NCBI GenBank assembly: GCA_046351095.1
Contig: JAXLZC010000001.1
Location: 558,001-622,000 of the forward strand
Direction of reading: 5' to 3'
Source of the DNA: BQWY01 sp046351095
GTDB lineage: Bacteria; Nitrospirota; Nitrospiria; Nitrospirales; Nitrospiraceae
Length of the DNA stretch: 64,000 bases
Part shown: positions 43,404 through 52,518 of the stretch, one piece after another
How the letters are laid out: each line of letters begins with the position of its first letter
Numbering within the stretch: position 1 is the stretch's first letter
Program-made: the position numbers and the translations under genes
Notes under the pieces: model-generated
Seen by the model: the letters and a program-made list of their open reading frames with translations, nothing else
Database searches by the model: none
Told to the model about the DNA's origin: nothing

Positions 43404-45051
43404 GTACTCGCCTGCATCGGGCTCATTGTCCAGGACGCAACATCAGTCGCGCGTGGCGCGTATCGCTGCGGCCGGGCTGCTGTGCCTCGGTGTTACCGCC
43501 ACGAGCTTCGGCCCATGGAGTGCAACGTCGGCCGCCGCCCAACCATCGGCGCCGGCGCCGAGCGGTGCTCGATCAGCGCAGCCCGCCCAGGTGACGCTCG
43601 ATTTTAACGATGTGGATCTTCAGGTCGTCGTCCGGTTCATCAGCGAACTGACCGGCAAAAATTTTGTGATCGACGACACATCGAAAAAAAACGCCGGCAA
43701 GATGACGATCTTCTCCCCGTCCAAGGTCACGGTCGACCAGGCCTACCACATGTTCCTCGCCGCCTTGGAAGTGAATCGGCTGATGGCCATTCCTAAAGGC
43801 AATGTGGTGGAAATCGTGGCGGCCGCCGAGGCGCCGCCGGAGCGCGCCGTCTTCGTCTACAAACTGAAACACGCCAATGCGACGGATGTCGCCGCGTTGC
43901 TCACGAACTTGGTCGCGCGCGCGTCGGCCACACCCGTCAGCACCACGCCGGGTGGACGTCCGCCGGTTCGTCCCCTTACGGAATTCGAAGCGCCGGTCCA
44001 AGTGTTTGCCGACAAGGCGACGAATTCGATCGTCATCAGTTCGACAAAGCCGGCCTATACGATGCTCGAAGCCGTGATGCGCGGGCTCGATACGAAGCGC
44101 AATCAGGTGTTCGTCGAAGCCGTGATTTTGGAAGTCGGCGTCGATCGCCTGCGCCAAATCGGCAGCGAACCGGTGCAGCTCCTGGGCGCGGCCAAGTCCG
44201 GCAATGTGCAGGGCTTGGGCGGATTCAATCGCTCGCCGGAAGACATCGCCAGCATCGCACAGCTGTTGAGCGGTGCCGGGACCGGCGGGGCGATCACGAT
44301 TCTCGACAATCTGAATGTCCGTGCCTTTTTGCAATTCATCATGACGATGTCGGACACGAACATTCTTTCCACGCCGCAGGTGTTGGCATCCGACAATCAA
44401 AAGGCCAAGATCGTCGTCGGCGAAAACCGCCCCTTCCCGACCGGGCAGGCGCAGGGCATCACCGGCGGAACGTTGGTGACGATCGAGCGCAAAGACGTCG
44501 GTGTGACGTTGGAGATGACGCCGCAAGTGTTGGACGACGGCCACATTCGTTTGGAGATGAAGCAAGAAATCACCGCTATCGCCGAAAACGTCGCGCAAAC
44601 CATCGGCGCGGGCGCCGCCACGGTGCCGGTCGGCCCGACGACGACGAAACGTGCGATGGAAACCATCGCCGTGGCGAAGGACGGACAGACGTTGGTCGTC
44701 GGCGGTTTGGTGCGCGACAACATCACGATGAACGAACGGAAAATTCCGTTCTTAGGGGATATTCCCATCCTCGGCTGGTTGTTCCGCTTTCAAAGCAAGC
44801 AGGCGGAGAAGTTGAATCTGCTCGTCTTCCTGACCCCGCACTTGATCAAGAACGAGGCGGATATGCAGGAGCTGAACGAGCGGAAGGGACGCGAATCCGG
44901 GATGGTGCAGCGGAACAATCGGATCGACGAGCCGACCGGCCTTCAGCGCCAGGTCCTCGAACAACTCATGCAGCAAAAGGCTCCGCGAGAATCGCAGGGC
45001 TCCTCGCAACTCGATGGCAGTCAGATGCCTGCCGTGCCTTCACGCGAGTAA
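43387..45051 (+). CDS. gspD: Type II secretion outer-membrane secretin GspD
   Basis: 554 residues, about 100 shorter than typical GspD. Signal region (IAAAGLLCLGVTATSFG), an N0 domain (about 68-130), one N1-type KH repeat (about 155-235, VYKLKHANATDVAALLTNLV), then the secretin core with VVVGENRPFPTG and the signature IPFLGDIPILGWLF. I see only one N1-like repeat, so one or two domains of the usual N1-N3 series seem missing. It forms the channel in the outer membrane. No pilotin gene was recognised. Confidence 0.95.
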   Translation: MTFAAKYSPASGSLSRTQHQSRVARIAAAGLLCLGVTATSFGPWSATSAAAQPSAPAPSGARSAQPAQVTLDFNDVDLQVVVRFISELTGKNFVIDDTSKKNAGKMTIFSPSKVTVDQAYHMFLAALEVNRLMAIPKGNVVEIVAAAEAPPERAVFVYKLKHANATDVAALLTNLVARASATPVSTTPGGRPPVRPLTEFEAPVQVFADKATNSIVISSTKPAYTMLEAVMRGLDTKRNQVFVEAVILEVGVDRLRQIGSEPVQLLGAAKSGNVQGLGGFNRSPEDIASIAQLLSGAGTGGAITILDNLNVRAFLQFIMTMSDTNILSTPQVLASDNQKAKIVVGENRPFPTGQAQGITGGTLVTIERKDVGVTLEMTPQVLDDGHIRLEMKQEITAIAENVAQTIGAGAATVPVGPTTTKRAMETIAVAKDGQTLVVGGLVRDNITMNERKIPFLGDIPILGWLFRFQSKQAEKLNLLVFLTPHLIKNEADMQELNERKGRESGMVQRNNRIDEPTGLQRQVLEQLMQQKAPRESQGSSQLDGSQMPAVPSRE

Positions 45052-45145
45052 CCGGCGAAGAGATCGGCGCGTTGGCACTTGCGCGCGCCGCTCGAGCCGG
45101 CTTTCCCCGTGTCACTCCTACGTCGTCGTTGTACGTCGAAACAAT

Positions 45146-45853
45146 CTACTTGAGGGTTTTTTCGGTCAGCCAATCCGGCTCGACGTGGTGCACGTCTCCG
45201 GAGCGAGCCAGTCGTGTCGCGAGCTCGAGCGTGGCCAATCCCGGCGCGGATTCCACCAGCAGCATGTTCGGGGCATAGGGCAGGTGCTGTAGGATGCGCA
45301 AGGCGTGGCGATTCGCCCAGGCATTGACGGCGTCGGCATTCCACGTCGGATTGAGCGTGACGAGGATGTTCCCCGGCAAGAGGCGCACGCTCCCTGATGT
45401 CGACGGGGTGTCGCGCAGAACCGGTGACAAGGCAGTGGTCGATTTTCGTTGTGCGGCGGACGCGAGCAAGTCGCTGGCCTGGGTGCCCTGATCCGCTCGC
45501 CAGAACCTAATGCGCGTTCGATTAGCCGGACGTTCCGCGAGGATCGTCGCGTGGGACAACGTTGAGCTCGGCGTCGCGTCGGGTACAAATTCCGCGACAA
45601 TCGACGGATCCATCCAGAGGCGATGTTCCCTCGTTCCATCATGCCAGGTGTACGGCGTGAGGGCCTGGTGAGTAGCCTCCGTTGTCGGCGTGCCGAGCCC
45701 CTGCCCCGCTTCGACATCGCTGGTTCCCGCACAGCCTGCGAGCATCCATAACGCCAGGCCGAACCCCAGCTGCGAAAACACACGTAGTGATGGTTTGAAG
45801 GAGGTGTCGGGTTGTGCCGACTGTGTGTCGAATCGACTTCCCGTTTCCGTCAT
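45146..45853 (-). CDS. Lipoprotein resembling a separate subtilase prodomain
   Basis: 235 residues from the ATG at 45853, with GGGAGG five bases upstream. The lipobox LAGC gives lipidated Cys41. The last 80 residues resemble the N-terminal prodomain of fervidolysin-like subtilases: ANRHALRILQHLPYAPNMLL, ESAPGLATLELATRLARSG, then HHVEPDWL, the motif that in fused enzymes precedes the catalytic domain. Here the following gene product is absent: the catalytic subtilase is encoded just upstream as its own gene with its own lipobox. The protein may act as an inhibitor or chaperone of that protease. It lies 11 bases downstream of the protease gene. Confidence 0.7.
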   Translation of the reverse strand: MTETGSRFDTQSAQPDTSFKPSLRVFSQLGFGLALWMLAGCAGTSDVEAGQGLGTPTTEATHQALTPYTWHDGTREHRLWMDPSIVAEFVPDATPSSTLSHATILAERPANRTRIRFWRADQGTQASDLLASAAQRKSTTALSPVLRDTPSTSGSVRLLPGNILVTLNPTWNADAVNAWANRHALRILQHLPYAPNMLLVESAPGLATLELATRLARSGDVHHVEPDWLTEKTLK

Positions 45854-45864
45854 GCTCGCCTCCC

Positions 45865-47595
45865 TCATGTCCCGTAGAAAATCAGCCGCCAACTGACGAC
45901 CGTCCCGCTCTGTCCCGGTTGTGCGTCGCGGATGTCGAGCGACCACGTCCCGTCCGCCGCTTCATTCAGGTGCCGCGCGGATCCGAACACCCACCCGTTG
46001 TAATTGCCGCAGGCGTCCAGCGCTACGGGATCGCAGCTCCGTGCCTGTGCCAACTGGCTTCTGGTGCCGGTCGCGTTGTTCACGAGCGCGATATCCAATT
46101 CGCCGTCGTTCTGGTGTTCGACGGTCAGCTCGATCTCGACCCATTCGATCTTGGTGATCCCGCTGGCGGAAACGTTGGCGGACAGGGTGACGGCATCCAC
46201 CGCCGCGAGCGGGCGTGGCGCTTCGCCGGACACCGTAAACTGCTTTTGCGGTCCAAGTGGCGTCCACGTCTTGGCTCGTGCGACGGCGGCTTGGGCGTTG
46301 GCGACACCGAACCCGTATTTGTGGTTCACAAAGACGCCTGCGCCGTTCTTGGTCCAGTCGCCGTCGGATGGATCGTTGCGGCGAGCTGTTTCGGCCAGCA
46401 CCTGGCGTACGTCGCGCCAACCGAGGCGCGGATTCGCTTCGAGCACCAATGCTACGATACCGGATGCCAAGGCGGTGGCCGATGAGGTGCCGCCGAATCG
46501 ACCGGTGTAGTTGGCGCTGTCGAGATCTCCGCCGGTACCGGCGTTGTAGCCTTCGGCGCCGGTGCGATCGGTGGTGACCACGCCGGGAAGCGGACGATTG
46601 CCCGCACTCGACGGCGTGCAGACCCAGAGGTTCGCACCGGGATCCGAATAGTCCGGCTGTCGCCCGTCGGCGTCGACGCCACAAATGGCCATGACACCGC
46701 GAAAATTTGCGTAGGCTTCGTAATTGGAGTTGTCGTTGCGTCGGCGCCCACCGTTCCCGCCCGCCCAGGTGTAGATGGTGCCCAATCCGCCGCGGCCGCT
46801 CTCCAGTCCGGTCACGACGGCGGCTTTCCATACGGCGCTGCTCGTGTGGAGGCGTCCGTCGTCGTCCTTCCCCCAACTGTTGTTCGAGACCCAGACCGCG
46901 GGGGCGTTCCGCTGCATCGCATCCGCCTCGGTACTGTCGACAGATAGTGCACCGTTCGCCAGCAGGTTGTAGCCGACGAGTGTCGCGTAGGGAGCTGCGC
47001 CGCGCCCGCCGACTTGGTTGGCAAATCCGGCGATGACTCCGGCGATGGAGGTCCCATGGCAGTCGGCATTGCCTCCGTCGCCGTCGCATGGGCCATTCGT
47101 TACGGGGGAGGGGTCATTTTTGTTGGTGGCGTAGTTGAAGCTTTGTGACACAAACACGTTTGGCCGTAAATCCTCGTGGTTGACCTCGAGCCCGTCGTCG
47201 ACCACGGCCACACGGACGCCACGTCCGCTGAACCCCTCGTTCCACGCGCCGACGACGCGTGCGTCCTCGCCCGGTGTCCCGCCACCCTGCCCCGTATTGG
47301 AGAGGTGCCATTGGCGGCTAAATAGCGGATCGCGAATATCGCCGACAGGCGGCAAGGGGCCTTGGTTGGGCGGAGGGTTTTGTCCATTCGGGTCGTTTTG
47401 AGTCACCGACGGATCGGTCCCTCCCCCTGAGCATCCGGGGATCAAGAGGGCCAAGAGCAGAATACTTGAAAGAGAGAGCAGGCCGGAGGGCGAAAGCAGT
47501 GCATCAGCACGCAGCCAACAATTCTCCCCAGCGCCACCGTTACGATCCTGTCGTCGGTTCGGTAGGAAGGAGATGTGAGGCCTTGTCGTAGACAT
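45865..47595 (-). CDS. S8 (kexin-like) subtilase lipoprotein with P domain
   Basis: 576 residues. N-terminal hydrophobic segment ends in LLIPGC (Cys55), a good lipobox; the positive N-terminus is long (about 37 residues), so the true start may be later. The catalytic triad is Asp133 (VAVVDDGLEVNHEDL), His180 (DCHGTSIAGV) and Ser371 (GGTSSATALASG), with the oxyanion Asn in TWAGGNGG; VDDG and the layout are kexin-type. A C-terminal P/Homo B-like beta domain (about 440-576) is present. No N-terminal inhibitory prodomain is fused. It would act on the outer-membrane or cell surface. The gene lies in reverse orientation between gspD and gspE. Confidence 0.9.
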   Translation of the reverse strand: MSTTRPHISFLPNRRQDRNGGAGENCWLRADALLSPSGLLSLSSILLLALLIPGCSGGGTDPSVTQNDPNGQNPPPNQGPLPPVGDIRDPLFSRQWHLSNTGQGGGTPGEDARVVGAWNEGFSGRGVRVAVVDDGLEVNHEDLRPNVFVSQSFNYATNKNDPSPVTNGPCDGDGGNADCHGTSIAGVIAGFANQVGGRGAAPYATLVGYNLLANGALSVDSTEADAMQRNAPAVWVSNNSWGKDDDGRLHTSSAVWKAAVVTGLESGRGGLGTIYTWAGGNGGRRRNDNSNYEAYANFRGVMAICGVDADGRQPDYSDPGANLWVCTPSSAGNRPLPGVVTTDRTGAEGYNAGTGGDLDSANYTGRFGGTSSATALASGIVALVLEANPRLGWRDVRQVLAETARRNDPSDGDWTKNGAGVFVNHKYGFGVANAQAAVARAKTWTPLGPQKQFTVSGEAPRPLAAVDAVTLSANVSASGITKIEWVEIELTVEHQNDGELDIALVNNATGTRSQLAQARSCDPVALDACGNYNGWVFGSARHLNEAADGTWSLDIRDAQPGQSGTVVSWRLIFYGT

Positions 47596-47898
47596 GGTGC
47601 CTACGCACTATGCCGGAAGCAGCCGGTCACTGTAAAGGCGACGGATCCACGTCCGAGTCGCCTAAAAGGGACGAATCGGTTCCGTTTGTCAGAGGGGCTT
47701 CGTGTTGCGTTTACGCGTTCGCTTGCTTCGACCGGGGGCATTGGATAAGCTGACGATATTCTTAGGTATATTCCGTTGTGTCGATCGTCTCGCGAATCCA
47801 TCGATGTCGATCTCGCGTAGGTCGGTGGATGATTGTGTCGAAGAGTTCCCTGTTTCCCCGCAGGTGACCCCTGTGTGGCGCCGCGCCGGTTCCCCCCA
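47596..47898. other. Divergent region between subtilase gene and gspE
   Basis: 303 bases, no credible gene. It should hold promoters for gspE-K and for the protease pair. I see an inverted repeat GGCGAC/GTCGCC near 47,640-47,665 and an AT-rich stretch TTGGATAAGC...TATATT near 47,740-47,775, but spacing between them is poor for a sigma-70 promoter. Confidence 0.35.
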
Positions 47899-49494
47899 AT
47901 GGCCGTAACGATGAAAGACGACGACGATAACGCCATCCAGGCTTTAGCCCAGCAATTCGATTTGCCCTGGGCGCCGCAACTGGATTCGTCTCAGGTGAAT
48001 ACGGAGTTGATCGCGCGTGTGCCGATCAGCTTTGCGCGACGGTATAAAGTCTTGCCCCTACGGGAAGAAGAGGGCGCCATTTTGGTCGCGACCACGGATC
48101 CCCTGCAGTCCGAGGCGCTGGACGATTTGCGTCTGTTGTTGGGTAAGCCGATCAAGCCAGTGCTGACCACACAATTGATGTTGTTAGGCACGCTCAATCA
48201 AGCCTATGACCGTGCGACGGCCGGTGGCGCCGAGGCGGTCATGGAAGACCTTGTCGCGGAGGAAGGACTTGGCGGCCTCGCGCACGATCTGGACGAGCCG
48301 CAGGACCTCTTGGATGCGACGGACGAAGCGCCGATCATTCGACTGGTCAATTCGATTTTGTTCGAAGCGGTCAAGCGGCGCGCAAGCGACATTCACGTGG
48401 AATCGTTCGAGCGCGGCTTGGTCATTCGGTACCGCATCGACGGGGTGCTCTACCAGATTTTGAGTCCGCCGAAACAATTTCAATCGAGTATTACCGCGCG
48501 ACTCAAGATCATGGCGGGGTTGAATATCGCGGAAAAACGTTTGCCGCAAGATGGACGATTCGGGATCCGCACCGCCGGTAAAGATGTCGACGTGCGCGTA
48601 AGCGTGTTGCCCACGTCGCACGGCGAACGCGTTGTGCTTCGGTTGCTGCAAAAGGAAAACAAGCTGCTGAATTTGTCCGAGATCGGGTTTTCTCCCGATC
48701 AGCTGACGATCATCCAGCAACTGATCCACCTGAGCCACGGCATTATCCTCGTCACGGGGCCCACCGGGAGCGGAAAAACCACGACGCTCTATGGCGCGCT
48801 CAGTCAGATTAACTCGCCGGACAAAAACATCATCACGATCGAAGACCCGGTCGAATATCAGCTGCAAGGCGTCGGTCAGATGCAGGTGAACGCGAAGATC
48901 AATCTGACGTTCGCCGCCGGATTGCGGTCGATCCTGCGTCAGGACCCGGACGTCATCATGATCGGCGAAATCCGCGACCTCGAGACGGCGGAGATCGCCA
49001 TCCACGCGTCGCTCACCGGCCACCTTGTGTTCTCGACGTTGCACACCAACGACGCGGCAGGCGCCGCCACCCGCTTGATCGACATGGGGATCGAGCCGTT
49101 TTTGGTGGCCTCGTCGGTGGTGGCCGTGTTGGCGCAACGGTTAGCGCGTGTCATCTGCCCGCAATGTCGTAAGCCTTATCAGCCGGCTCAGGAAGAAATC
49201 GAACGGCTGGGGTTGCGTCCGCAGAAGACGCCGCCGACCTTTTATCGCGGTGCTGGCTGTCAGGCCTGCGGCAATACCGGGTATCGCGGCCGTACAGGGA
49301 TTTACGAATTGTTGGTCATGGACGACCAAGTGCGCGGCCTGATCGGCGCGAAGGCAGACGCCTCGCGGATTCGCGAGCTGGCGATCTCGAAAGGCATGAT
49401 CCCGCTCAAGCTGGACGGGGCAAACAAAGTCCTCACTGGCATTACGACGACGGAAGAGATCATGCGCATCGCCCAGCAGGATGTCGAGTTGTGA
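47899..49494 (+). CDS. gspE: Type II secretion ATPase GspE
   Basis: 531 residues from the ATG at 47899; a start at 47911 is possible. N-terminal GspE/PilB domain (LPWAPQLDSSQVNTEL, ARVPISFARRYKVLP), then the secretion ATPase core: Walker A GPTGSGKTTT (about 286-295), Asp-box RQDPDVIMIGEIRD, His-box region LHTNDAAGAATRLIDMG. A four-Cys zinc motif is at about 421-455 (CPQC ... GCQACGNTGY), typical of GspE. It powers pseudopilus assembly from the cytoplasm. Confidence 0.97.
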   Translation: MAVTMKDDDDNAIQALAQQFDLPWAPQLDSSQVNTELIARVPISFARRYKVLPLREEEGAILVATTDPLQSEALDDLRLLLGKPIKPVLTTQLMLLGTLNQAYDRATAGGAEAVMEDLVAEEGLGGLAHDLDEPQDLLDATDEAPIIRLVNSILFEAVKRRASDIHVESFERGLVIRYRIDGVLYQILSPPKQFQSSITARLKIMAGLNIAEKRLPQDGRFGIRTAGKDVDVRVSVLPTSHGERVVLRLLQKENKLLNLSEIGFSPDQLTIIQQLIHLSHGIILVTGPTGSGKTTTLYGALSQINSPDKNIITIEDPVEYQLQGVGQMQVNAKINLTFAAGLRSILRQDPDVIMIGEIRDLETAEIAIHASLTGHLVFSTLHTNDAAGAATRLIDMGIEPFLVASSVVAVLAQRLARVICPQCRKPYQPAQEEIERLGLRPQKTPPTFYRGAGCQACGNTGYRGRTGIYELLVMDDQVRGLIGAKADASRIRELAISKGMIPLKLDGANKVLTGITTTEEIMRIAQQDVEL

Positions 49495-49559
49495 ACGTCG
49501 ACATCGCGGCGTCGCCTCGAGTGCCCTTCGTATTCAGTCGGTAGCCTGATCCCAATTCG

Positions 49560-50795
49560 ATGCCTGTCTACCACTACAAAGGGTTGCGGAGCGACGGCGG
49601 AAATGCTGTCGGTATCGTCGATGCCGAGAATGTGCGTGGCGCGCGCCTCAAGCTGCGACAAACCGGCGTCTTCCCCACGGAGTTGCGCGAAGATCGCGGC
49701 AGCGGCCGCACCGCGACGGAAGCCGCCGCGCATCTGCGCCGCGGGGCCTATCGTCAGCGTGTCCTCTCCCCGTCCGACTTGGCGATGGTGACGCGACAGT
49801 TCGCCACGCTGCTGGTGGCAGGACTACCGCTGGTCGAGGCGCTGGGGATTTTGATCGAACAGGTGGAAAAGAAGCCTGTGCAGGGACTGTTTGCCGATAT
49901 TCGCGAGCAGGTCCGCGGGGGCAAAGCGTTGAGCGTCGCCTTGGAGCAGTACCCGAAAGACTTCGGGGCGATTTATACGTACATGGTGCGGGCGGGCGAA
50001 GCCAGCGGCGCACTCGACCAAATTCTTTTCCGCCTCTCGGAGTTTTTAGAAAAGCAGTTGGCGCTGAAACAGAAGGTCACCAATGCGATGATGTATCCGG
50101 CCATCATGTTGGTGGTCGGCGGCGCCGTCCTGTTTGTGCTGATGACATTCGCCATTCCCAAAATCACCGTCGTCTTCGTCGATCAGAAGAAGGCCCTCCC
50201 CTGGCCGACATTGGTGTTGATGCAGACGAGCGCGATCCTGGCCGACTACTGGTGGGCGATCCTTGGGGCGATCGTCTTGGCGATCTTTGCGGTGATTCGG
50301 TACAAACGTACGCCCACGGGCGAAATGCAGATCCATCGGTTGATCTTGCGGTTGCCGTTGATCGGTGAGATTGCACGCAAGGTGGCCATCTCTCGTCTGA
50401 GCAGCACCTTGGCGACGATGCTGGCGAGCGGCGTCCAGTTGTTGGACGCATTGGACGTGTCTCGGCGAGTGATGAACAACCGTGTGCTGGAAGCTGCGGT
50501 CGACGAGGCCCGTACGAATATTCGCGAAGGCGAAAGTATCGCCGCGCCGCTGAAACGCAGCGGACACTTCCCCGCGCTTGTCACCCATATGGTGGCTGTG
50601 GGAGAAAAGAGCGGCGATATGGAAGAAATGCTCCGCCGCATCGCCGGCATCTACGACGGCGAGGTGGATCGCGTCGTTACGCGCGCGACCTCGTTGATCG
50701 AGCCGATTATGATTTTGTTCATGGGAGCGGTGGTCTTTTTTATCGTCGTGGCCATCCTCTTACCTATTTTCGAAATGGGCCAGCTGGTGAGGTGA
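49560..50795 (+). CDS. gspF: Type II secretion inner-membrane protein GspF
   Basis: 411 residues. Two repeated GspF domains (about 75-200 and 280-400) with a motif LADIREQVRGGKALS/VDEARTNIREGES in each copy, and helices near 178-200, 230-250 and 378-400. It is the inner-membrane platform for pseudopilus assembly. It begins 65 bases after gspE and overlaps gspG by 4 bases (GTGA). Confidence 0.95.
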   Translation: MPVYHYKGLRSDGGNAVGIVDAENVRGARLKLRQTGVFPTELREDRGSGRTATEAAAHLRRGAYRQRVLSPSDLAMVTRQFATLLVAGLPLVEALGILIEQVEKKPVQGLFADIREQVRGGKALSVALEQYPKDFGAIYTYMVRAGEASGALDQILFRLSEFLEKQLALKQKVTNAMMYPAIMLVVGGAVLFVLMTFAIPKITVVFVDQKKALPWPTLVLMQTSAILADYWWAILGAIVLAIFAVIRYKRTPTGEMQIHRLILRLPLIGEIARKVAISRLSSTLATMLASGVQLLDALDVSRRVMNNRVLEAAVDEARTNIREGESIAAPLKRSGHFPALVTHMVAVGEKSGDMEEMLRRIAGIYDGEVDRVVTRATSLIEPIMILFMGAVVFFIVVAILLPIFEMGQLVR

Positions 50796-51382
50796 TCATC
50801 GTGAAGGACATGAAACAGCAGATCGTGAACGCGGTGCGTCGGATCTTCGAACGGTTCAATGGCCCTGTGCGAAGTGGTGCGCAGCGCCTGTCTAACTGGA
50901 CCGTTGCCCTTGTACCGACTCGACTCGTACCGGTCCCCGCGCGAGTCCGGACACAACGTGGATTTACCTTCGTAGAAATCTTGGTCGTGGTGATGATCTT
51001 GGGATTGTTGGCCGCGCTGGTGGTGCCTCGCATCATGGGTCGAACGGACGAAGCGAAGCGGACCGCCGCCAAAGTGCAGATCCGCAATCTCGAAGCCGCG
51101 TTGCAGTTGTACAAGCTCGACAACGGGGTCTACCCCTCGACGGAGCAAGGCCTCCGCGCCTTGGTCGAAAAGCCGTCGACCGGAGTCGTGCCGAAAAAAT
51201 GGAAACTCGGTGGATATCTGCAGAAGCTCCCGGAAGATCCTTGGGGGAATTCCTATAAGTACATCAGCCCCCTGCCCACGCTGAAGGCCGACTACGAAAT
51301 TACCTCCTACGGCACCGACGGTGAACCGGGCGGCGAAGGCATCAACGCCGACATCGTGAGCTGGAACCTGGATAAGGATTGA
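50792..51382 (+). CDS. gspG: Major pseudopilin GspG, with an unusually long leader
   Basis: 196 residues from the GTG at 50792 that overlaps the gspF stop (GTGA). GTG 50801 or ATG 50810 are alternatives: GAGG lies eight bases before 50801. The prepilin signal is TQRG|FTFVEILVV, where the cleaved leader is 51-57 residues long rather than the usual 5-10. The rest is a standard GspG fold: YKLDNGVYPSTEQGLRALV, LPEDPWGNSYKY and the C-terminal GADIVSWNL-like acidic segment (INADIVSWNL). It is the main pseudopilus subunit. Confidence 0.95.
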   Translation: MIIVKDMKQQIVNAVRRIFERFNGPVRSGAQRLSNWTVALVPTRLVPVPARVRTQRGFTFVEILVVVMILGLLAALVVPRIMGRTDEAKRTAAKVQIRNLEAALQLYKLDNGVYPSTEQGLRALVEKPSTGVVPKKWKLGGYLQKLPEDPWGNSYKYISPLPTLKADYEITSYGTDGEPGGEGINADIVSWNLDKD

Positions 51383-51391
51383 TCCCTCGGT

Positions 51392-52048
51392 ATGGACGAG
51401 ACGCCCACGCAGATGCCGCAGTTGATCAAGCCGACGGGGCGGCTGCGTGGTTCGCGGCTGCCCAATCAACGTGGGTTCACGCTGATCGAAATCGTGCTGA
51501 CGTTGGGCCTGTTGGCGTTGGTCATCGGCATTGCGGTGCCGCGCTTCGGCTGGTTCGAAAATGCGGCGACCGCCAGCCGTAAATTGATCGGCGTCATCCA
51601 TACGTTGCGGACGGTGGCGCCGCTGACGCAACAAACCTGGCGTTTGTATCTCGATCTGGATCAGGGCCAATACTGGGCGATGGTCATGACGCCGGAGGGC
51701 GAGCAGGTTCCGAAGGACGTGCGGTTTCAAGATCCGGAGATCGAGACGTTACCGCGCCGCATGCTGTTGCCGGCGGGCGTGCGGTTCGAGCGGACGACGA
51801 CGGCGACCCAAGGCTTGCGGCAATCCGGCCAGGTGTTTCTGCAGGTGCCCCCGACCGGCTTGCCGGAACCGGCGCTCCTGGTCTTGAGCGATACGGATCG
51901 GACCCTGCTCGCGCTCCATGTGAGTCCGCTGACCGGCCTGGTGCGCGTGAGCGATCAAGAGTTAGAACCGATTCCGATGCCGCCGTTACCCGAACAGATT
52001 CGTCCCCTCTTGTTCCCCGATACGTATGGGGGAAGTATCTCGCTGTGA
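51392..52048 (+). CDS. gspH: Minor pseudopilin GspH-like
   Basis: 218 residues. Prepilin cleavage after 28 residues, NQRG|FTLIEIVLTL, then a typical helix and a beta-rich globular domain. Starts 9 bases after gspG and overlaps gspI (GTGA). A long C-terminal Pro-rich segment is typical of GspH. Assigned by order and prepilin type. Confidence 0.88.
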   Translation: MDETPTQMPQLIKPTGRLRGSRLPNQRGFTLIEIVLTLGLLALVIGIAVPRFGWFENAATASRKLIGVIHTLRTVAPLTQQTWRLYLDLDQGQYWAMVMTPEGEQVPKDVRFQDPEIETLPRRMLLPAGVRFERTTTATQGLRQSGQVFLQVPPTGLPEPALLVLSDTDRTLLALHVSPLTGLVRVSDQELEPIPMPPLPEQIRPLLFPDTYGGSISL

Positions 52049-52518
52049 ACGCGATGTTTCTTCAGCATCATGTGTCGGCGAACGTCGTATCGCGGAGCGC
52101 TTCCCCTCGCGAGCGAGGTTTCACGTTACTCGAGGTGATGCTGGCTGTCGCGCTTTTGGCGATCGTGCTGCCGGTCCTGCTCGGCTTACGCAATCGTGGG
52201 CTGGAGTTTCACGACCGTGCACGAGAGATCACGACCGCCACGTTGCTCGCCCAGGAAAAATTGCTCGAAACCGAGTTGTTGTTTGCGCTGCCGGTGGGCG
52301 AACAGACGGGCGATTTTAAGGATGCTCCCCCAGGACTGGCCACACAGGCGACGGGCGAGAATCGGGCGCCGGCCTATCGTTGGCGCCGCATCATCGCGCC
52401 GACACCGCTGGATCGTGTGAGGGAAATTAAGGTGCAAGTGCTTTGGATGCGCGGCGACACGGAAGATTCCGTCGAGGTGAGTAACTATGTGTTCGACACG
52501 GTCGGCGCTCCGCTCTAA
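52045..52518 (+). CDS. gspI: Minor pseudopilin GspI
   Basis: 157 residues. Prepilin signal RERG|FTLLEVMLAVA after 25 residues, then the short beta domain typical of GspI (ATLLAQEKLLETELL). GTG start overlaps the gspH stop by 4 bases; the end overlaps gspJ by 32 bases. Member of the pseudopilus tip complex. Confidence 0.9.
   Translation: MNAMFLQHHVSANVVSRSASPRERGFTLLEVMLAVALLAIVLPVLLGLRNRGLEFHDRAREITTATLLAQEKLLETELLFALPVGEQTGDFKDAPPGLATQATGENRAPAYRWRRIIAPTPLDRVREIKVQVLWMRGDTEDSVEVSNYVFDTVGAPL

Noticed and set aside
45052..45145. Terminator between gspD and the prodomain-like gene
   Set aside because: GGCGCG/CGCGCC can pair, but the loop is loose and no T-run follows, so I do not call it.
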